Under the pieces are notes generated by a model. That model ran no database searches. It was not told the origin of the DNA and saw only the letters and a list, made by a program, of their open reading frames with translations. Of a stretch of DNA of 16,050 bases, positions 1 through 7,809 are shown piece by piece (the first letter of the stretch is position 1; every line of letters begins with the position of its first letter). The translations under genes were made by a program, and so were the position numbers. This DNA comes from JAAOZN01 sp964421575 (GTDB lineage: Archaea > Thermoproteota > Nitrososphaeria > Nitrososphaerales > JAAOZN01), in NCBI GenBank assembly GCA_964421575.1, contig CAYQXI010000098.1:1-16050 (forward strand). The letters run 5' to 3'.

Positions 1-891
1 CAAGGCGGCGGTAACATAATCAACATACCACAACACTACACACTCGGGGGAAACGCCGCTAACTTCGCTGACACATTAGCACGCCTAGGCTTAAGAGTTT
101 CGCTGATTGTCAGAACGAGTGAGTTCGGTTACCTCTGCTTACGACACCTTCTCAAAGGACTCAGTGTAGACCTCTCACACGTAAAAGTGGATTCAAAACT
201 CTCCACGTCGAGCATAATCGAGATGCAGATCGATGGTAGGCTGGTAAACGTTATGATCGGAGAGCCGGGGGGTTTAAAGGACTTTTCACCGCAGAAGCTT
301 GATGAAGAGGATCTTGAGCTGTTGAAGAGTGCAGACTACATATGCCTATTTAACTGGTGCCAGAACAAGTTCGGCACAGAACTCTTCCTTCACATAGCAG
401 AACAAGTTTGCGAAGATTCTTTCCTATTCTTCGATCTAGGAGATCCCTCTAGTAGAGTTGATGAACTAAAGACGCTTTGTGAGAAGATGTGTGAAGTAGG
501 GGTAGGTGCTTTAAGTCTAAATGAGAATGAGGCATATTGGGTCGGTAAGGTTCTGGGATGCAGCAGCGATGATAGAGCAGAGTTGGCGAAATATATCTCC
601 AAAAGATTAGAGGGCGAGATACTTCTCCACACACCAGAATTCTCCTCACATAACATAAAAGGTGAGGTAACAATGGTGCCAACCTTTGACGTCAAGCCAC
701 AGAAGAGCACTGGAGCGGGCGACTGCTGGAACGCTGGCTACATACTAGGCTCTATACTTGACCTCTCCTACGAGGAACGGCTGTTCTTGGCTAACGCAGT
801 AGCAGCCGCCCACATAACAAAACCCCCATTTGAACGGTTGACGGTAGACGATGTGGTAAGGGTGTTGAGCACAGCCAAGCTTAGGTGCTGA
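1..891 (+). CDS. PfkB/ribokinase-family sugar or nucleoside kinase, 5' end cut by window
   Basis: The frame is open from base 1 to the TGA at 889-891, giving 296 visible residues; the true start lies before the window. The GTG at 187 is an internal valine, because good family sequence precedes it. Two PfkB signatures are visible: the N-terminal substrate-side motif GGNAAN (bases 46-63) and the C-terminal motif STGAGD (bases 706-723), whose Asp is the expected catalytic base and whose GAG forms the anion hole. Proteins of this family phosphorylate ribose, adenosine, fructose derivatives or similar substrates with ATP or ADP; the substrate cannot be read from these motifs. An asparagine/glutamate stretch (SLNENE, about bases 514-531) fits the nucleotide-side NxxE element. 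The gene is convergent with the phosphohexomutase and their 3' ends overlap by 11 bases. Assignment to the family is secure; the specific enzyme is not. Confidence 0.9.
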   Translation, partial: QGGGNIINIPQHYTLGGNAANFADTLARLGLRVSLIVRTSEFGYLCLRHLLKGLSVDLSHVKVDSKLSTSSIIEMQIDGRLVNVMIGEPGGLKDFSPQKLDEEDLELLKSADYICLFNWCQNKFGTELFLHIAEQVCEDSFLFFDLGDPSSRVDELKTLCEKMCEVGVGALSLNENEAYWVGKVLGCSSDDRAELAKYISKRLEGEILLHTPEFSSHNIKGEVTMVPTFDVKPQKSTGAGDCWNAGYILGSILDLSYEERLFLANAVAAAHITKPPFERLTVDDVVRVLSTAKLRC

Positions 892-2191
892 ATCTCCTAA
901 GCATCTCTTCAACTCGTCCAAGCATATTTTTAGCCTCTTCAGCATCCTTCGATTCAACCGTTGCTCTAACCACTTGCTCGGTGTTAGATGGGCGGATAAG
1001 CACCGTAGCGCCTCCAACCCTGTACTTTACCCCATCTATCCTCGATAGAATCTCAACACCCTCCCTCTCCAGATCAGCGACGACCCTACTCATGGTACTT
1101 AGTCTGTCTCTACACGCAACCTTTACCCTATATGTGTGGAATTTAGGGATTTCAGCGAGCATCTTATCCAGATCACCTCTCTTAGCGATCTCCGCTAAGA
1201 TCGCTGCGAAGAGTGTGCCTGAGCCTGACGGTGTGAATCTGAGATCAACAAAGTGCCCTGATGGTTCGCCTCCGAAGATGGCTCCCTGCTTTACCGCGTC
1301 CACAACATAGTTGGCTTCGCCCACTTTGCTGACTATGAGTTCGCCTCCTACGTATTCGAAGACCGCTGATGATGAGTCTATCGTAACCACTACCTTACCT
1401 AGCTTTGAGTAGAGTTTTGCGAAGATGCAGAGTAGCTGGTCGCCAGTTATATAGTTTCCATCGTGGTTTCTTGCAGCAAGCCTATCGCCATCCCCATCGT
1501 TTATCAACCCGAGTAACCCTTTCTTAACCAAGAGTTCCTCACGTAGAATGGTGGTGTTCTCGTCTTTGGGCTCAGGGTCTTCGGCTACCTCTCTTATCAC
1601 ATACACCTCAGCCCCAAGATCTTCGAGCAGCTTTGGTAGTGTTAAGATGGCTGTGCCACCCATAGGGTAGGTTACCAGCTTTGTGCCAGATAGGGTTCTG
1701 CTGCTCCAGTTCATAAGCGTCTTCATTGAGTTGAGGTATCTGTCGAGGACGCTGAGCCTCTCTACCTTGCCTTCTCCCCCTTTAAATTCGCCTTTGGATA
1801 GGATGCCCTTTATCTTAGACCTCTCTGCCTCTGATAGATATACGCCTTGCTTGGATACGTACTTGAAGCCGTTGTATTTAAGGGGGAGGTGTGAGGCGGT
1901 AACCATTATCGATAGATCAGACTTGTAAGTGATGGTTGCGAACGTCAGCATATCGGTAGTGCAAGTAGAAATATCTAGTACGCTCACGCCACCTTTTATC
2001 AATCCAGAGATCAACGCTTCTTTCAATCTACCGCTTGAGGGTCTGAAGTCACAACCTACTATTACGGTTCCGCTGTTACCAAGGTAATCTGCCGTAGCCC
2101 TACCGAGTTTTTCAGCAAAATTCTCGTTTATCTCAGAAGGGTACTCACCTCTAACATCATACTGCCTAAAGACGGTATCCAGCACCATCAA
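881..2191 (-). CDS. Phosphomannomutase/phosphoglucomutase (alpha-D-phosphohexomutase family)
   Basis: Interconverts hexose 1- and 6-phosphates for nucleotide-sugar supply. Of 436 residues, typical for archaeal members, all four diagnostic motifs are present: the phosphoserine loop TASHLP (Ser100; usual form TASHNP), the Mg2+ loop DGDGDR (232-237), the sugar loop GEPSGH (308-313) and the phosphate-binding loop RPSNTEQ (400-406; often RPSGTEP). The start is ambiguous. TTG (2191), ATG (2188) and GTG (2185) follow one another directly after a strong GGAGGT (2192-2197). The usual spacing favours ATG or GTG, so the mature protein may be one or two residues shorter. A TATA-like element at 2212-2222 would place the transcript start close to this point. 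Mannose, glucose or glucosamine specificity cannot be told from the motifs. Confidence 0.93.
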   Translation of the reverse strand: MMVLDTVFRQYDVRGEYPSEINENFAEKLGRATADYLGNSGTVIVGCDFRPSSGRLKEALISGLIKGGVSVLDISTCTTDMLTFATITYKSDLSIMVTASHLPLKYNGFKYVSKQGVYLSEAERSKIKGILSKGEFKGGEGKVERLSVLDRYLNSMKTLMNWSSRTLSGTKLVTYPMGGTAILTLPKLLEDLGAEVYVIREVAEDPEPKDENTTILREELLVKKGLLGLINDGDGDRLAARNHDGNYITGDQLLCIFAKLYSKLGKVVVTIDSSSAVFEYVGGELIVSKVGEANYVVDAVKQGAIFGGEPSGHFVDLRFTPSGSGTLFAAILAEIAKRGDLDKMLAEIPKFHTYRVKVACRDRLSTMSRVVADLEREGVEILSRIDGVKYRVGGATVLIRPSNTEQVVRATVESKDAEEAKNMLGRVEEMLRRFST

Positions 2192-2245
2192 CCTCCACTC
2201 ATCTATAACCCGCTATATTTACGCTACGATGAGCACCTTGACACA

Positions 2246-2344
2246 CCTATAATCGATAGAGACGGATGTATTCGTCATGTTTTCAAGAAGGTGAATGTGG
2301 AGCAGCATCCTAAAGAAGTCCTTGATATCTTAGCCAACCTCTAA
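2246..2344 (+). pseudogene. Remnant resembling the C-terminus of a Bcp-type peroxiredoxin
   Basis: In frame 2 this stretch encodes about 32 residues ending in TAA (2342-2344). The pattern is IIDRDGCIRHVF, then KKVNVEQHPKEVLDIL, which is how Bcp/AhpC-type peroxiredoxins end: a 'LIDxDGxIxxVF' strand, a lysine-rich turn, then the 'HxxEVLxxL' helix. No peroxidatic CxxxxxxC region precedes it. The frame stays open upstream but runs into the 5' end of the divergent phosphohexomutase and loses resemblance. I read it as a decayed gene tail. The resemblance was judged by eye only, and a small independent ORF or chance remains possible. Confidence 0.45.
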
Positions 2345-2372
2345 CCAATTTAGCTTCGATAAGAGAAGTATT

Positions 2373-2382
2373 CTTTTTATAT
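2373..2382 (+). promoter_or_regulatory. Probable TATA box for the ferritin-like gene
   Basis: An AT-rich CTTTTTATAT element lies about 37-46 bases before the TTG at 2419. A start of transcription about 25 bases downstream (near 2405) would give a leader of only about 15 bases, holding the AAGGTG at 2403-2408. Confidence 0.45.
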
Positions 2383-2418
2383 TGGTTGTTACATTGCAAA
2401 ATAAGGTGCTAAACCTAT

Positions 2419-2937
2419 TTGGGTACCGCAGATGATTTATCTAAATATTTATATTGCTCAGCCATTTTAGAAGAAGAGGTTGCCAAAGCCTATCAGAAGA
2501 TATCGGAGAAGGTGTCTGATAAAGAGGTAGCCTACCTTCTGGAGTATATCGCAAAAGACTCGTTTAAACACGCCGTAGCATTCAAAGCTCTAACCATCCA
2601 TCTCAAACACCAAATAAATTATGGAGATTGCGTAAAGATGATGGGAGAAGCTTGGGTGAAAGCAATCGAAGAGGCGAAAAGATACGCTGCAAGAGATGAT
2701 GAGGTTACCTTAAGCGAACTAAAAAGGATCTTACAAGAGTTTGAGAGCTACGAGGGATATGCAAGCGAAGAATATCTGACAATATTGTATACAGAAGTGG
2801 TCAAGCTCTTAACCGACCACTATAACATCGATCTACAAGACTACAAAACCTTAGTAGAGTGGATAATAGAGGATGAAAAGCGGCATATACAGATCCTAAC
2901 CCTCATAAAGAGGAGAATCGCTGAGCAAGCCGCTTAA
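2419..2937 (+). CDS. Ferritin-like / rubrerythrin-superfamily di-iron protein
   Basis: An all-helical 172-residue protein with the four-helix pattern of ferritin-like proteins. Candidate metal ligands are the acidic cluster Glu18-20 in helix 1, Asp47/His51 in helix 2, Glu126 region in helix 3, and Glu153-x-x-His156 (EKRH) in helix 4. The second-helix motif is DSFKH and lacks the usual glutamate three residues before the histidine. Such proteins are linked to iron handling or peroxide removal; the exact role here is unknown. There is no rubredoxin-type Cys4 domain, so it is not a full rubrerythrin. The start is TTG: the ATG at 2432 is out of frame and the next in-frame Met is about residue 74, inside the fold. 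It is a single-gene unit, next to a peroxiredoxin-like remnant. Confidence 0.75.
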   Translation: MGTADDLSKYLYCSAILEEEVAKAYQKISEKVSDKEVAYLLEYIAKDSFKHAVAFKALTIHLKHQINYGDCVKMMGEAWVKAIEEAKRYAARDDEVTLSELKRILQEFESYEGYASEEYLTILYTEVVKLLTDHYNIDLQDYKTLVEWIIEDEKRHIQILTLIKRRIAEQAA

Positions 2938-2950
2938 AGGCCAACCTTCA

Positions 2951-3421
2951 TCAGACCTCACTACTTGCTTCTGAGACGAGTGGGAGTGAGGCTGTGTAGA
3001 CGTATTCGCCTCCCTCCTTGAACCTTCTGAGCTTACCGGCTTGGGAGAGGCGTAGCAGCGCCACAGCGACCGACTGCTTCGGGTGTACTAGACCGTAAGA
3101 GGCGAGGGCTTCGCGGACCTCACTTAACCTTCTAGGTGTTCTACCCCAAGGGTCTGAAAACATCTTCACTATTATGTCTGCCAGAGAGTCGTCTTTCTCT
3201 ATCTTTATGTTCGGCAGAGTCGGTTGAGGGGTTTCGGTTGGCGGTTGCGTAGGTGCGGTAGTCTCAGTAGGTCTGCTTTGGCTCGCTGCTGTCGTTGGTT
3301 GAGGTATCCAAGAGACTATCTCACGTAGAGTATCCATCGCCTTAGCTATCGTCTCAACCTCACCTTGTAGCTCTACCTCAAACTCACCAGACTTTACCCT
3401 TATCCTCATCTCTCCAACCAT
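2951..3421 (-). CDS. Unknown protein: small N-terminal domain, Thr/Pro/Gln linker, predicted winged helix
   Basis: I do not recognise this 156-residue protein. Three parts can be seen. Residues 1-38 form a beta-rich hairpin then helix, with alternating charged residues (IRVKSGEFEVELQGE). Residues 39-72 form a linker made almost only of Pro, Thr, Gln, Ser and Ala. Residues 75-148 hold three predicted helices and a beta wing ending GEYVYTAS, with the look of a winged helix-turn-helix. A DNA-binding or protein-binding role is inferred, not shown. Its ATG at 3421 has no clear Shine-Dalgarno sequence, while AT-rich sequence lies about 25-35 bases upstream, so it may be leaderless. A second Met five codons in is preceded by GGAGAG at very short spacing. 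It is divergent from the CBS-pair gene across 95 bases. Confidence 0.7.
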   Translation of the reverse strand: MVGEMRIRVKSGEFEVELQGEVETIAKAMDTLREIVSWIPQPTTAASQSRPTETTAPTQPPTETPQPTLPNIKIEKDDSLADIIVKMFSDPWGRTPRRLSEVREALASYGLVHPKQSVAVALLRLSQAGKLRRFKEGGEYVYTASLPLVSEASSEV

Positions 3422-3516
3422 CAGAGGATAATTCTGCTCTTAACTTAATATGCTTTTAACCGAGGCAACCGATAACCACTTAAACACCTACTACTCTTTC
3501 AACACCGGGGAAGGGG

Positions 3517-3966
3517 ATGAAAAAGATTTTGATCAAGGACATCTATGACCCGAAGCAGACAGTAGCCTTAATAGTAAGAGAAGAGGAAAGCCTTCTTAAC
3601 GTGCTTAAAAAGTTTATAGAAGCACCTTACATAAGAGGTCTCTTCGTAGTAGATAAAGATGGAAGATACCGAGGGTTTATTAAACGTGACAGCTTACTAA
3701 AGTGGGCAAAGATAAAGCTAGGCGACATAAGCGGGTTAGAAGAATACCTCCTTAAGTACTCAAAAGATGCCACGGCCAAGGAGCTTATCTACCCTCACAG
3801 CGACAAAGCCACTGTCTACCCAGAAGACGATGCAGTGAAGTGCCTTAGGCTTATGCTGAACTACGACCTAACAGACATACCCGTAATAGATAGATCTGGT
3901 CAGATCCTAGGTGACGTAACTATACCAGAGCTGTTAGCAAAGGTGCTTGAAGCAAGCAGCAGCTAA
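3517..3966 (+). CDS. CBS-domain pair protein
   Basis: A 149-residue protein made of two tandem CBS motifs and little else. The first (about residues 15-65) contains LFVVDKDGRYRGFI, and the second (about 88-146) contains IPVIDRSGQILGDVT; both are the typical 'VVDxxGxxxGxIT' core of a CBS unit. Such stand-alone pairs (Bateman modules) bind adenine nucleotides or S-adenosylmethionine and act as regulatory subunits or sensors; the partner is not evident from the neighbours. The ATG is preceded by a purine-rich GGGGAAGGGG at 3507-3516 that ends directly at the start codon. A TATA-like CTTAAACA lies near 3479. The 3' end overlaps the convergent htpX-like gene by 4 bases. Confidence 0.9.
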   Translation: MKKILIKDIYDPKQTVALIVREEESLLNVLKKFIEAPYIRGLFVVDKDGRYRGFIKRDSLLKWAKIKLGDISGLEEYLLKYSKDATAKELIYPHSDKATVYPEDDAVKCLRLMLNYDLTDIPVIDRSGQILGDVTIPELLAKVLEASSS

Positions 3967-4934
3967 GCAGCAACGAGCGCACGTATACGCTTAACTATAT
4001 TCGGGTGCGTAGAGAAGAGCTCCAAGAACCTATCTGCCGCTGTAATCCTCCTAGAAAGTATCTCTTGAACTAGCTGAGCGTCAGTCTTACCAAACCTACT
4101 TCTCGCAAGTAGAAGTTCGTCTTGATCCGCCCTGTCTGGGTCGCTTATAAAGAGCGCCTTGAACGCACCTAGGTTACCCACCCCCCCTCTTTGTAGCTTA
4201 TATCTGCCTGAGTAAAAGGTTATTTTAGCAAGCCCTTCAGCGAGCTTCCTTGCACCATCGTCTACCGTTCTAACAGCATGCTGATCGGCGTAATACTCTC
4301 TGAGCCTACTCAGCCCCATAACCAGAAGCGTTAGTAGCCAGTATATGGCTAGAGAAGCGAAGCCTATCAGCGCAGCACCACCAGCATTCCTATCTCGCCC
4401 ACCCCACATCGCTGAGATCATAAGCGAGTAGCCGATGTAGTAGAAGATCGCAGGTAGCACTGAAGCGAACATCATCAGCTGAACATCCCTATGCTTTAGA
4501 TGCCCAACCTCGTGGGCGAGCACAGCCTCAACTTCTTCGTCCTCAAGCACATTTAACAGCTCCCTAGTTACGGCAACACGCCTACCTGTAAGTGGAGAAC
4601 CGTAAGCGAAGGCATTCGGTATGGGTATGTTCGCTATCATAAGCTTAGGTACAGCCATTCTGCTCCTCTCACATATCCGCCTCAACATGGCATACAATTT
4701 ACCATAAGTCCTCTCATCAGCCTCTTTGGCTCGGTAAAGTGCTTCGATCAAGTAGGGTGCTATAAGCCACTGCAAAAGATTCCAACCTATGACTAACGTT
4801 AAGAGGACTATGAAGTTTAAAGAGTCTATCAGCGTTAGGATTACTGTAAAGAATAGGGTGGAGATGCCGATCAAGATAGCTAGCGTAGCGAGCATCGACA
4901 GCCTCAGCTTCAGAAGAGACATATACGACACCAA
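3963..4934 (-). CDS. htpX: HtpX-type membrane zinc metalloprotease (M48 family)
   Basis: An M48 endopeptidase that cleaves misfolded or damaged membrane proteins. The zinc/catalytic motif HEVGH is at residues 141-145, with a third ligand Glu213 in REYYAD. Two N-terminal membrane segments (about 13-35 and 40-62) and two more after the active site (about 153-175 and 186-208) give the usual HtpX layout, and the length of 323 is typical. The motif NAFAYGSP (107-114) before the active site is also characteristic. Start choice is uncertain: TTG (4934), GTG (4931) and ATG (4922) all fit the frame. A strong TATA box 20-30 bases upstream and no good Shine-Dalgarno sequence suggest a leaderless transcript beginning near 4934-4931. 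Confidence 0.92.
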   Translation of the reverse strand: MVSYMSLLKLRLSMLATLAILIGISTLFFTVILTLIDSLNFIVLLTLVIGWNLLQWLIAPYLIEALYRAKEADERTYGKLYAMLRRICERSRMAVPKLMIANIPIPNAFAYGSPLTGRRVAVTRELLNVLEDEEVEAVLAHEVGHLKHRDVQLMMFASVLPAIFYYIGYSLMISAMWGGRDRNAGGAALIGFASLAIYWLLTLLVMGLSRLREYYADQHAVRTVDDGARKLAEGLAKITFYSGRYKLQRGGVGNLGAFKALFISDPDRADQDELLLARSRFGKTDAQLVQEILSRRITAADRFLELFSTHPNIVKRIRALVAA

Positions 4935-4953
4935 CCAGCTCTTTAATATACTT

Positions 4954-4964
4954 GCTTATATACC
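4954..4964 (-). promoter_or_regulatory. TATA box for htpX
   Basis: On the minus strand the bases read GGTATATAAGC, a near-ideal archaeal TATA box, centred about 25 bases before the TTG/GTG start choices at 4934/4931. This spacing implies a leaderless htpX message. Confidence 0.6.
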
Positions 4965-5070
4965 CTTCTTCATCTAAAATATTGAAAAACAAACTTCAGA
5001 ACCTATATGAAATATAATCACGCGGGGCAGAAGTAATAACTACTCTTCTTTATCTACTAATGCTAGAAAA

Positions 5071-5088
5071 CTTTAAGAAGAATATAAA
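5071..5088 (+). promoter_or_regulatory. Promoter region of the ATP synthase operon
   Basis: CTTTAAGA (5071-5078) and AATATAAA (5081-5088) are TATA-like elements 18-35 bases before the TTG of atpF at 5106. Between them and the gene lies a small inverted repeat, ACAGT (5088-5092) and ACTGT (5098-5102). The spacing predicts a leaderless or very short-leader message. Which element is used cannot be decided by eye. Confidence 0.45.
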
Positions 5089-5105
5089 CAGTCCCTAACT
5101 GTGAG

Positions 5106-5402
5106 TTGAAGATCGTAGCCGTAGGCACGAAGGTATTTGTTACGGGGCTACGCTTAGCCGGCATCGAGGGATTAATTGTTGAGAGCGGCAAAGAAGCACT
5201 CGATATAGTCAACAGGCTCTTAAAAAATAAGGAGGTAGGTTTGGTTTTACTCAGCGACGACATATCCAAGAGCATAAGAAGCAAGCTAAACGAAATCCGC
5301 TCAAAGTACTCAACACCGCTAATATATGAGGTACCAGCCCCAGGGAGTAAGAAGGAGAAGTTCGAGTACCGCGATATGCTTAAGCAGATACTTGGGGTAT
5401 AG
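5106..5402 (+). CDS. atpF: A-type ATP synthase subunit F
   Basis: Small central-stalk subunit that binds the A3B3 head with subunit D and modulates catalysis. The 98-residue length is normal for the family, and the N-terminus (KIVAVGTKVFVTGLRLAGIEG) matches the typical opening strand-turn-helix of subunit F in which a 'TGFRLAG' element is conserved. The rest is a CheY-like alpha/beta fold ending with a helix for docking to the head. The gene opens the operon, 15 bases before atpE. The start is TTG with only a weak Shine-Dalgarno-like GTGAG directly before it, and the promoter spacing fits leaderless translation. Confidence 0.88.
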   Translation: MKIVAVGTKVFVTGLRLAGIEGLIVESGKEALDIVNRLLKNKEVGLVLLSDDISKSIRSKLNEIRSKYSTPLIYEVPAPGSKKEKFEYRDMLKQILGV

Positions 5403-5417
5403 GTTGGTGGGCGAGCG

Positions 5418-6017
5418 ATGAGCGCAGCTGAAAATATAGTGGATAGAGTGGTCAACGAAGCCTTTAAGAGCTTCACAGAAGAGCTTGAAAAATCCGCCGC
5501 TCAAGCAGAAGAAACCCTTCAAGCGTACGAAAAACAGACTTTAAGTGAGGTTACAAAGATCTTTGAAGCAGCAGCAAGACAAGAAGATGTGTTAAAAAGA
5601 AAGATTCTAGGCTCAGCCGAACTTGCTGCGAGAAATGAGCAGCTTCGCCTAGTGGAGGAGGCTGTTGCTAAGGTCTTTGATGAGGCGCTTAATAGGCTCT
5701 CAGCTTTAAGCGGTGATAGAGCTGAGAAGGCTCTTAGGGAGCTGATCGGCGAGGCGCTTGACGCAATAGAGGGGAATGTAACCCTATTTTGCAGAAAAGA
5801 GGATAACGAACTGGTCAAGAAGATCGCTCAAGAGTTGAGTAAGAGCACGAAGCGCACAATAACTGTTAGCAAAAACCATATATTATGTAAAGGCGGCATT
5901 CAAGCATCTTCGGAGGATGGTAGTGTAATGTATGATAATACTTATGAAGCCAGATTGGGTAGGATAAGGCAGCTACTAAGAAAAGAGGTTGTTAAAGTCT
6001 TGACAGTAGGTGAGTAG
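5418..6017 (+). CDS. atpE: A-type ATP synthase subunit E (peripheral stalk)
   Basis: Forms the peripheral stator stalk, in other archaea as a heterodimer with subunit H/G. The 199 residues split into an N-terminal charged helix of about 80 residues, rich in Glu/Gln/Lys/Ala and suited to a right-handed coiled coil, and a C-terminal globular domain that contains GGIQASSEDGSVMYDNTYEA, the conserved head-binding core ('GG...S.DG....NT...R'). It starts with ATG, and a GGTGG lies about 9 bases upstream. Its TAG stop is one base before the atpA start codon, and the atpA Shine-Dalgarno sequence lies inside its last codons, so the two are translationally coupled. Confidence 0.93.
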   Translation: MSAAENIVDRVVNEAFKSFTEELEKSAAQAEETLQAYEKQTLSEVTKIFEAAARQEDVLKRKILGSAELAARNEQLRLVEEAVAKVFDEALNRLSALSGDRAEKALRELIGEALDAIEGNVTLFCRKEDNELVKKIAQELSKSTKRTITVSKNHILCKGGIQASSEDGSVMYDNTYEARLGRIRQLLRKEVVKVLTVGE

Positions 6018-6018
6018 C

Positions 6019-7809
6019 ATGAGTAGAGCAACAAAAGGTAGGATTGTTTGGATAAGCGGCCCAGCGGTTAAAGCAGAAGGTATGGCTGAAGCCCAGATGT
6101 ATGAAACCGTAGAAGTTGGGGAGGATAGGCTCATAGGCGAAGTCATCCGAATCACAGGCGATGTAGCCTTCATACAAGTATATGAATCAACGAGCGGACT
6201 AAGACCAGGCGAACCTGTGTACCGAACAGGCCAACCCCTTTCAGTAACATTAGGCCCGGGTATGATAGGCACGATCTACGATGGTCTACAGAGGCCGTTG
6301 AGCGAAATCGCTAGACTAAAAGGCCCGTTCATTACTAGAGGTGTAACCGCACCACCGATACCGCTTAATAAAAAGTGGAGATTTATACCAAAGGTGAAGC
6401 GAGGCGATGAAGTAGAGGCTGGCAGCATACTCGGCACAGTTCAAGAAACCCCGCTAATCGAGCACCATATCCTAGTCCCACCCTACCACAAAGGCGGCAA
6501 AGTAATTGACATAGTTTCCGAGGGAGACTACACAATAGAGGAGGAAATCGCGGTCATCGAGGAAGACGGTAAAAAGGTTGGTTTAAAGATGGCTCACCGC
6601 TGGCCAGTAAGACAACCCAGACCATATAGAGTCAAGCTAGATCCAGAGATCCCTCTACTAACGGGGCAGAGGGTTTTGGACACCTTCTTCCCGATAGCAA
6701 AGGGCGGTACAGGCGCGATTCCAGGAGGCTTCGGCACAGGTAAGACCGTCACTCTACACCAAGTCGCTGCTTGGGCTGATGCAAGAGTAGTCTTCCACAT
6801 CGGTTGTGGTGAAAGAGGCAATGAGATGACGGAGGTTCTTATAAAGTTCCCGGAGTTGAAAGACCCTGCCTCAGGTAGACCTTTGATGGAGCGGACAGTC
6901 TTGGTCGCTAATGTGAGTAATATGCCTGTAGCGGCGAGAGAGGCATCAATCTATACGGGTGCGACGATGGCTGAATATTACCGAGACATGGGGTATGATG
7001 TGGTGCTCGTCGCAGATTCTACGAGTAGGTGGGCTGAGGCCCTTAGAGAGATAAGTGGTAGGCTTGAGGAGATGCCGGCTGAAGAAGGCTACCCATCCTA
7101 TCTCGCTTCAAGGTTGGCTGAATTCTATGAGAGAGCCGGTAGAGTTAAGACGCTCGGTAAACCTGAGCGCATCGGCAGCATGACACTCATAGGCGCTGTA
7201 TCACCTTCAGGAGCGGACTTTACGGAACCGGTTACCACACACACCATCAGATTCATAAGAACCTTCTGGGCGCTTGACACCAGATTGGCGTACTCGAGGC
7301 ACTATCCAGCTATAAACTGGATGACAAGCTACTCTGGATACATAAATGAGATATCGAAGTGGTGGTCGAGCAAGGTTGATAAGAATTGGGCGAAGGTGAG
7401 GGCTGACGCCTACGAAATACTACAAAGAGAGGATGCCTTAAGAGAGATCGTTAGGCTGCTAGGCCCGGAGGCTCTGCCTGATGAAGAAAAACTGGTTTTG
7501 GAGGCGGCTAGAATGATTAGGATAGGCTACCTACAGCAGAGCGCATATGATGAAGTAGACTCCTACTGTAGCCCCAAGAAGCAGTTCCTACTCCTGAAGC
7601 TATTTGTGGAATTCTATCAAGAGGCGCTAAAGGCGCTTAAGGCTGGTGTAAGTCTCGACTCAATAAGGGCTATGTCTATCATACCGAAGCTACTGAGAGC
7701 GAAATTCGAGATAAGGAATGAGGAAGTCGAGAAGCTCGAAACACTAAGAGAAGAGATGCTGAACGAGTTTAAGAAGATTAGCGCCGTGGAGGTGAAGACC
7801 ATTGTCTAA
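6019..7809 (+). CDS. atpA: A-type ATP synthase catalytic subunit A
   Basis: Catalytic, nucleotide-hydrolysing/synthesising subunit of the A3B3 head. The 596-residue protein has an N-terminal beta barrel, the inserted 'bulge' domain typical of A/V-type A subunits (about 110-190), a nucleotide-binding domain with the P-loop GGFGTGKT (236-243, Lys242), the GERGNE motif (265-270, catalytic Glu) and a helical C-terminal domain. The P-loop differs from the GPFGSGKT usual in archaeal A subunits at two positions. No intein interrupts it. I chose ATG 6019 over the in-frame GTG at 6010 because GGTGA (6009-6013) sits five bases before the ATG and would overlap the GTG. It overlaps atpB by 8 bases. Confidence 0.97.
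   Translation: MSRATKGRIVWISGPAVKAEGMAEAQMYETVEVGEDRLIGEVIRITGDVAFIQVYESTSGLRPGEPVYRTGQPLSVTLGPGMIGTIYDGLQRPLSEIARLKGPFITRGVTAPPIPLNKKWRFIPKVKRGDEVEAGSILGTVQETPLIEHHILVPPYHKGGKVIDIVSEGDYTIEEEIAVIEEDGKKVGLKMAHRWPVRQPRPYRVKLDPEIPLLTGQRVLDTFFPIAKGGTGAIPGGFGTGKTVTLHQVAAWADARVVFHIGCGERGNEMTEVLIKFPELKDPASGRPLMERTVLVANVSNMPVAAREASIYTGATMAEYYRDMGYDVVLVADSTSRWAEALREISGRLEEMPAEEGYPSYLASRLAEFYERAGRVKTLGKPERIGSMTLIGAVSPSGADFTEPVTTHTIRFIRTFWALDTRLAYSRHYPAINWMTSYSGYINEISKWWSSKVDKNWAKVRADAYEILQREDALREIVRLLGPEALPDEEKLVLEAARMIRIGYLQQSAYDEVDSYCSPKKQFLLLKLFVEFYQEALKALKAGVSLDSIRAMSIIPKLLRAKFEIRNEEVEKLETLREEMLNEFKKISAVEVKTIV
7788..7795 (+). promoter_or_regulatory. Strong Shine-Dalgarno sequence that fixes the atpB TTG start
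   Basis: GGAGGTGA, a full match to the archaeal 16S tail, ends six bases before the TTG at 7802, inside the end of atpA. It makes the TTG start and the 8-base overlap credible. Confidence 0.8.

Noticed and set aside
187..891. GTG at 187 as the true start of the kinase gene
   Set aside because: The same frame is open from base 1 and encodes the N-terminal PfkB motif GGNAAN before 187, so the gene is cut by the window edge.
885..1310. Long plus-strand ORFs opposite the phosphohexomutase, nrdJ and the NrdD-like gene
   Set aside because: They are antisense shadows of genes with clear family motifs, show no domain pattern and have no ribosome sites.
4935..5105. RNA gene in the htpX-atpF gap
   Set aside because: The region is AT-rich promoter sequence; no tRNA-like cloverleaf or long stem is seen.
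6010..6018. GTG at 6010 as atpA start
   Set aside because: The GGTGA at 6009-6013 is correctly spaced for the ATG at 6019 and overlaps the GTG.
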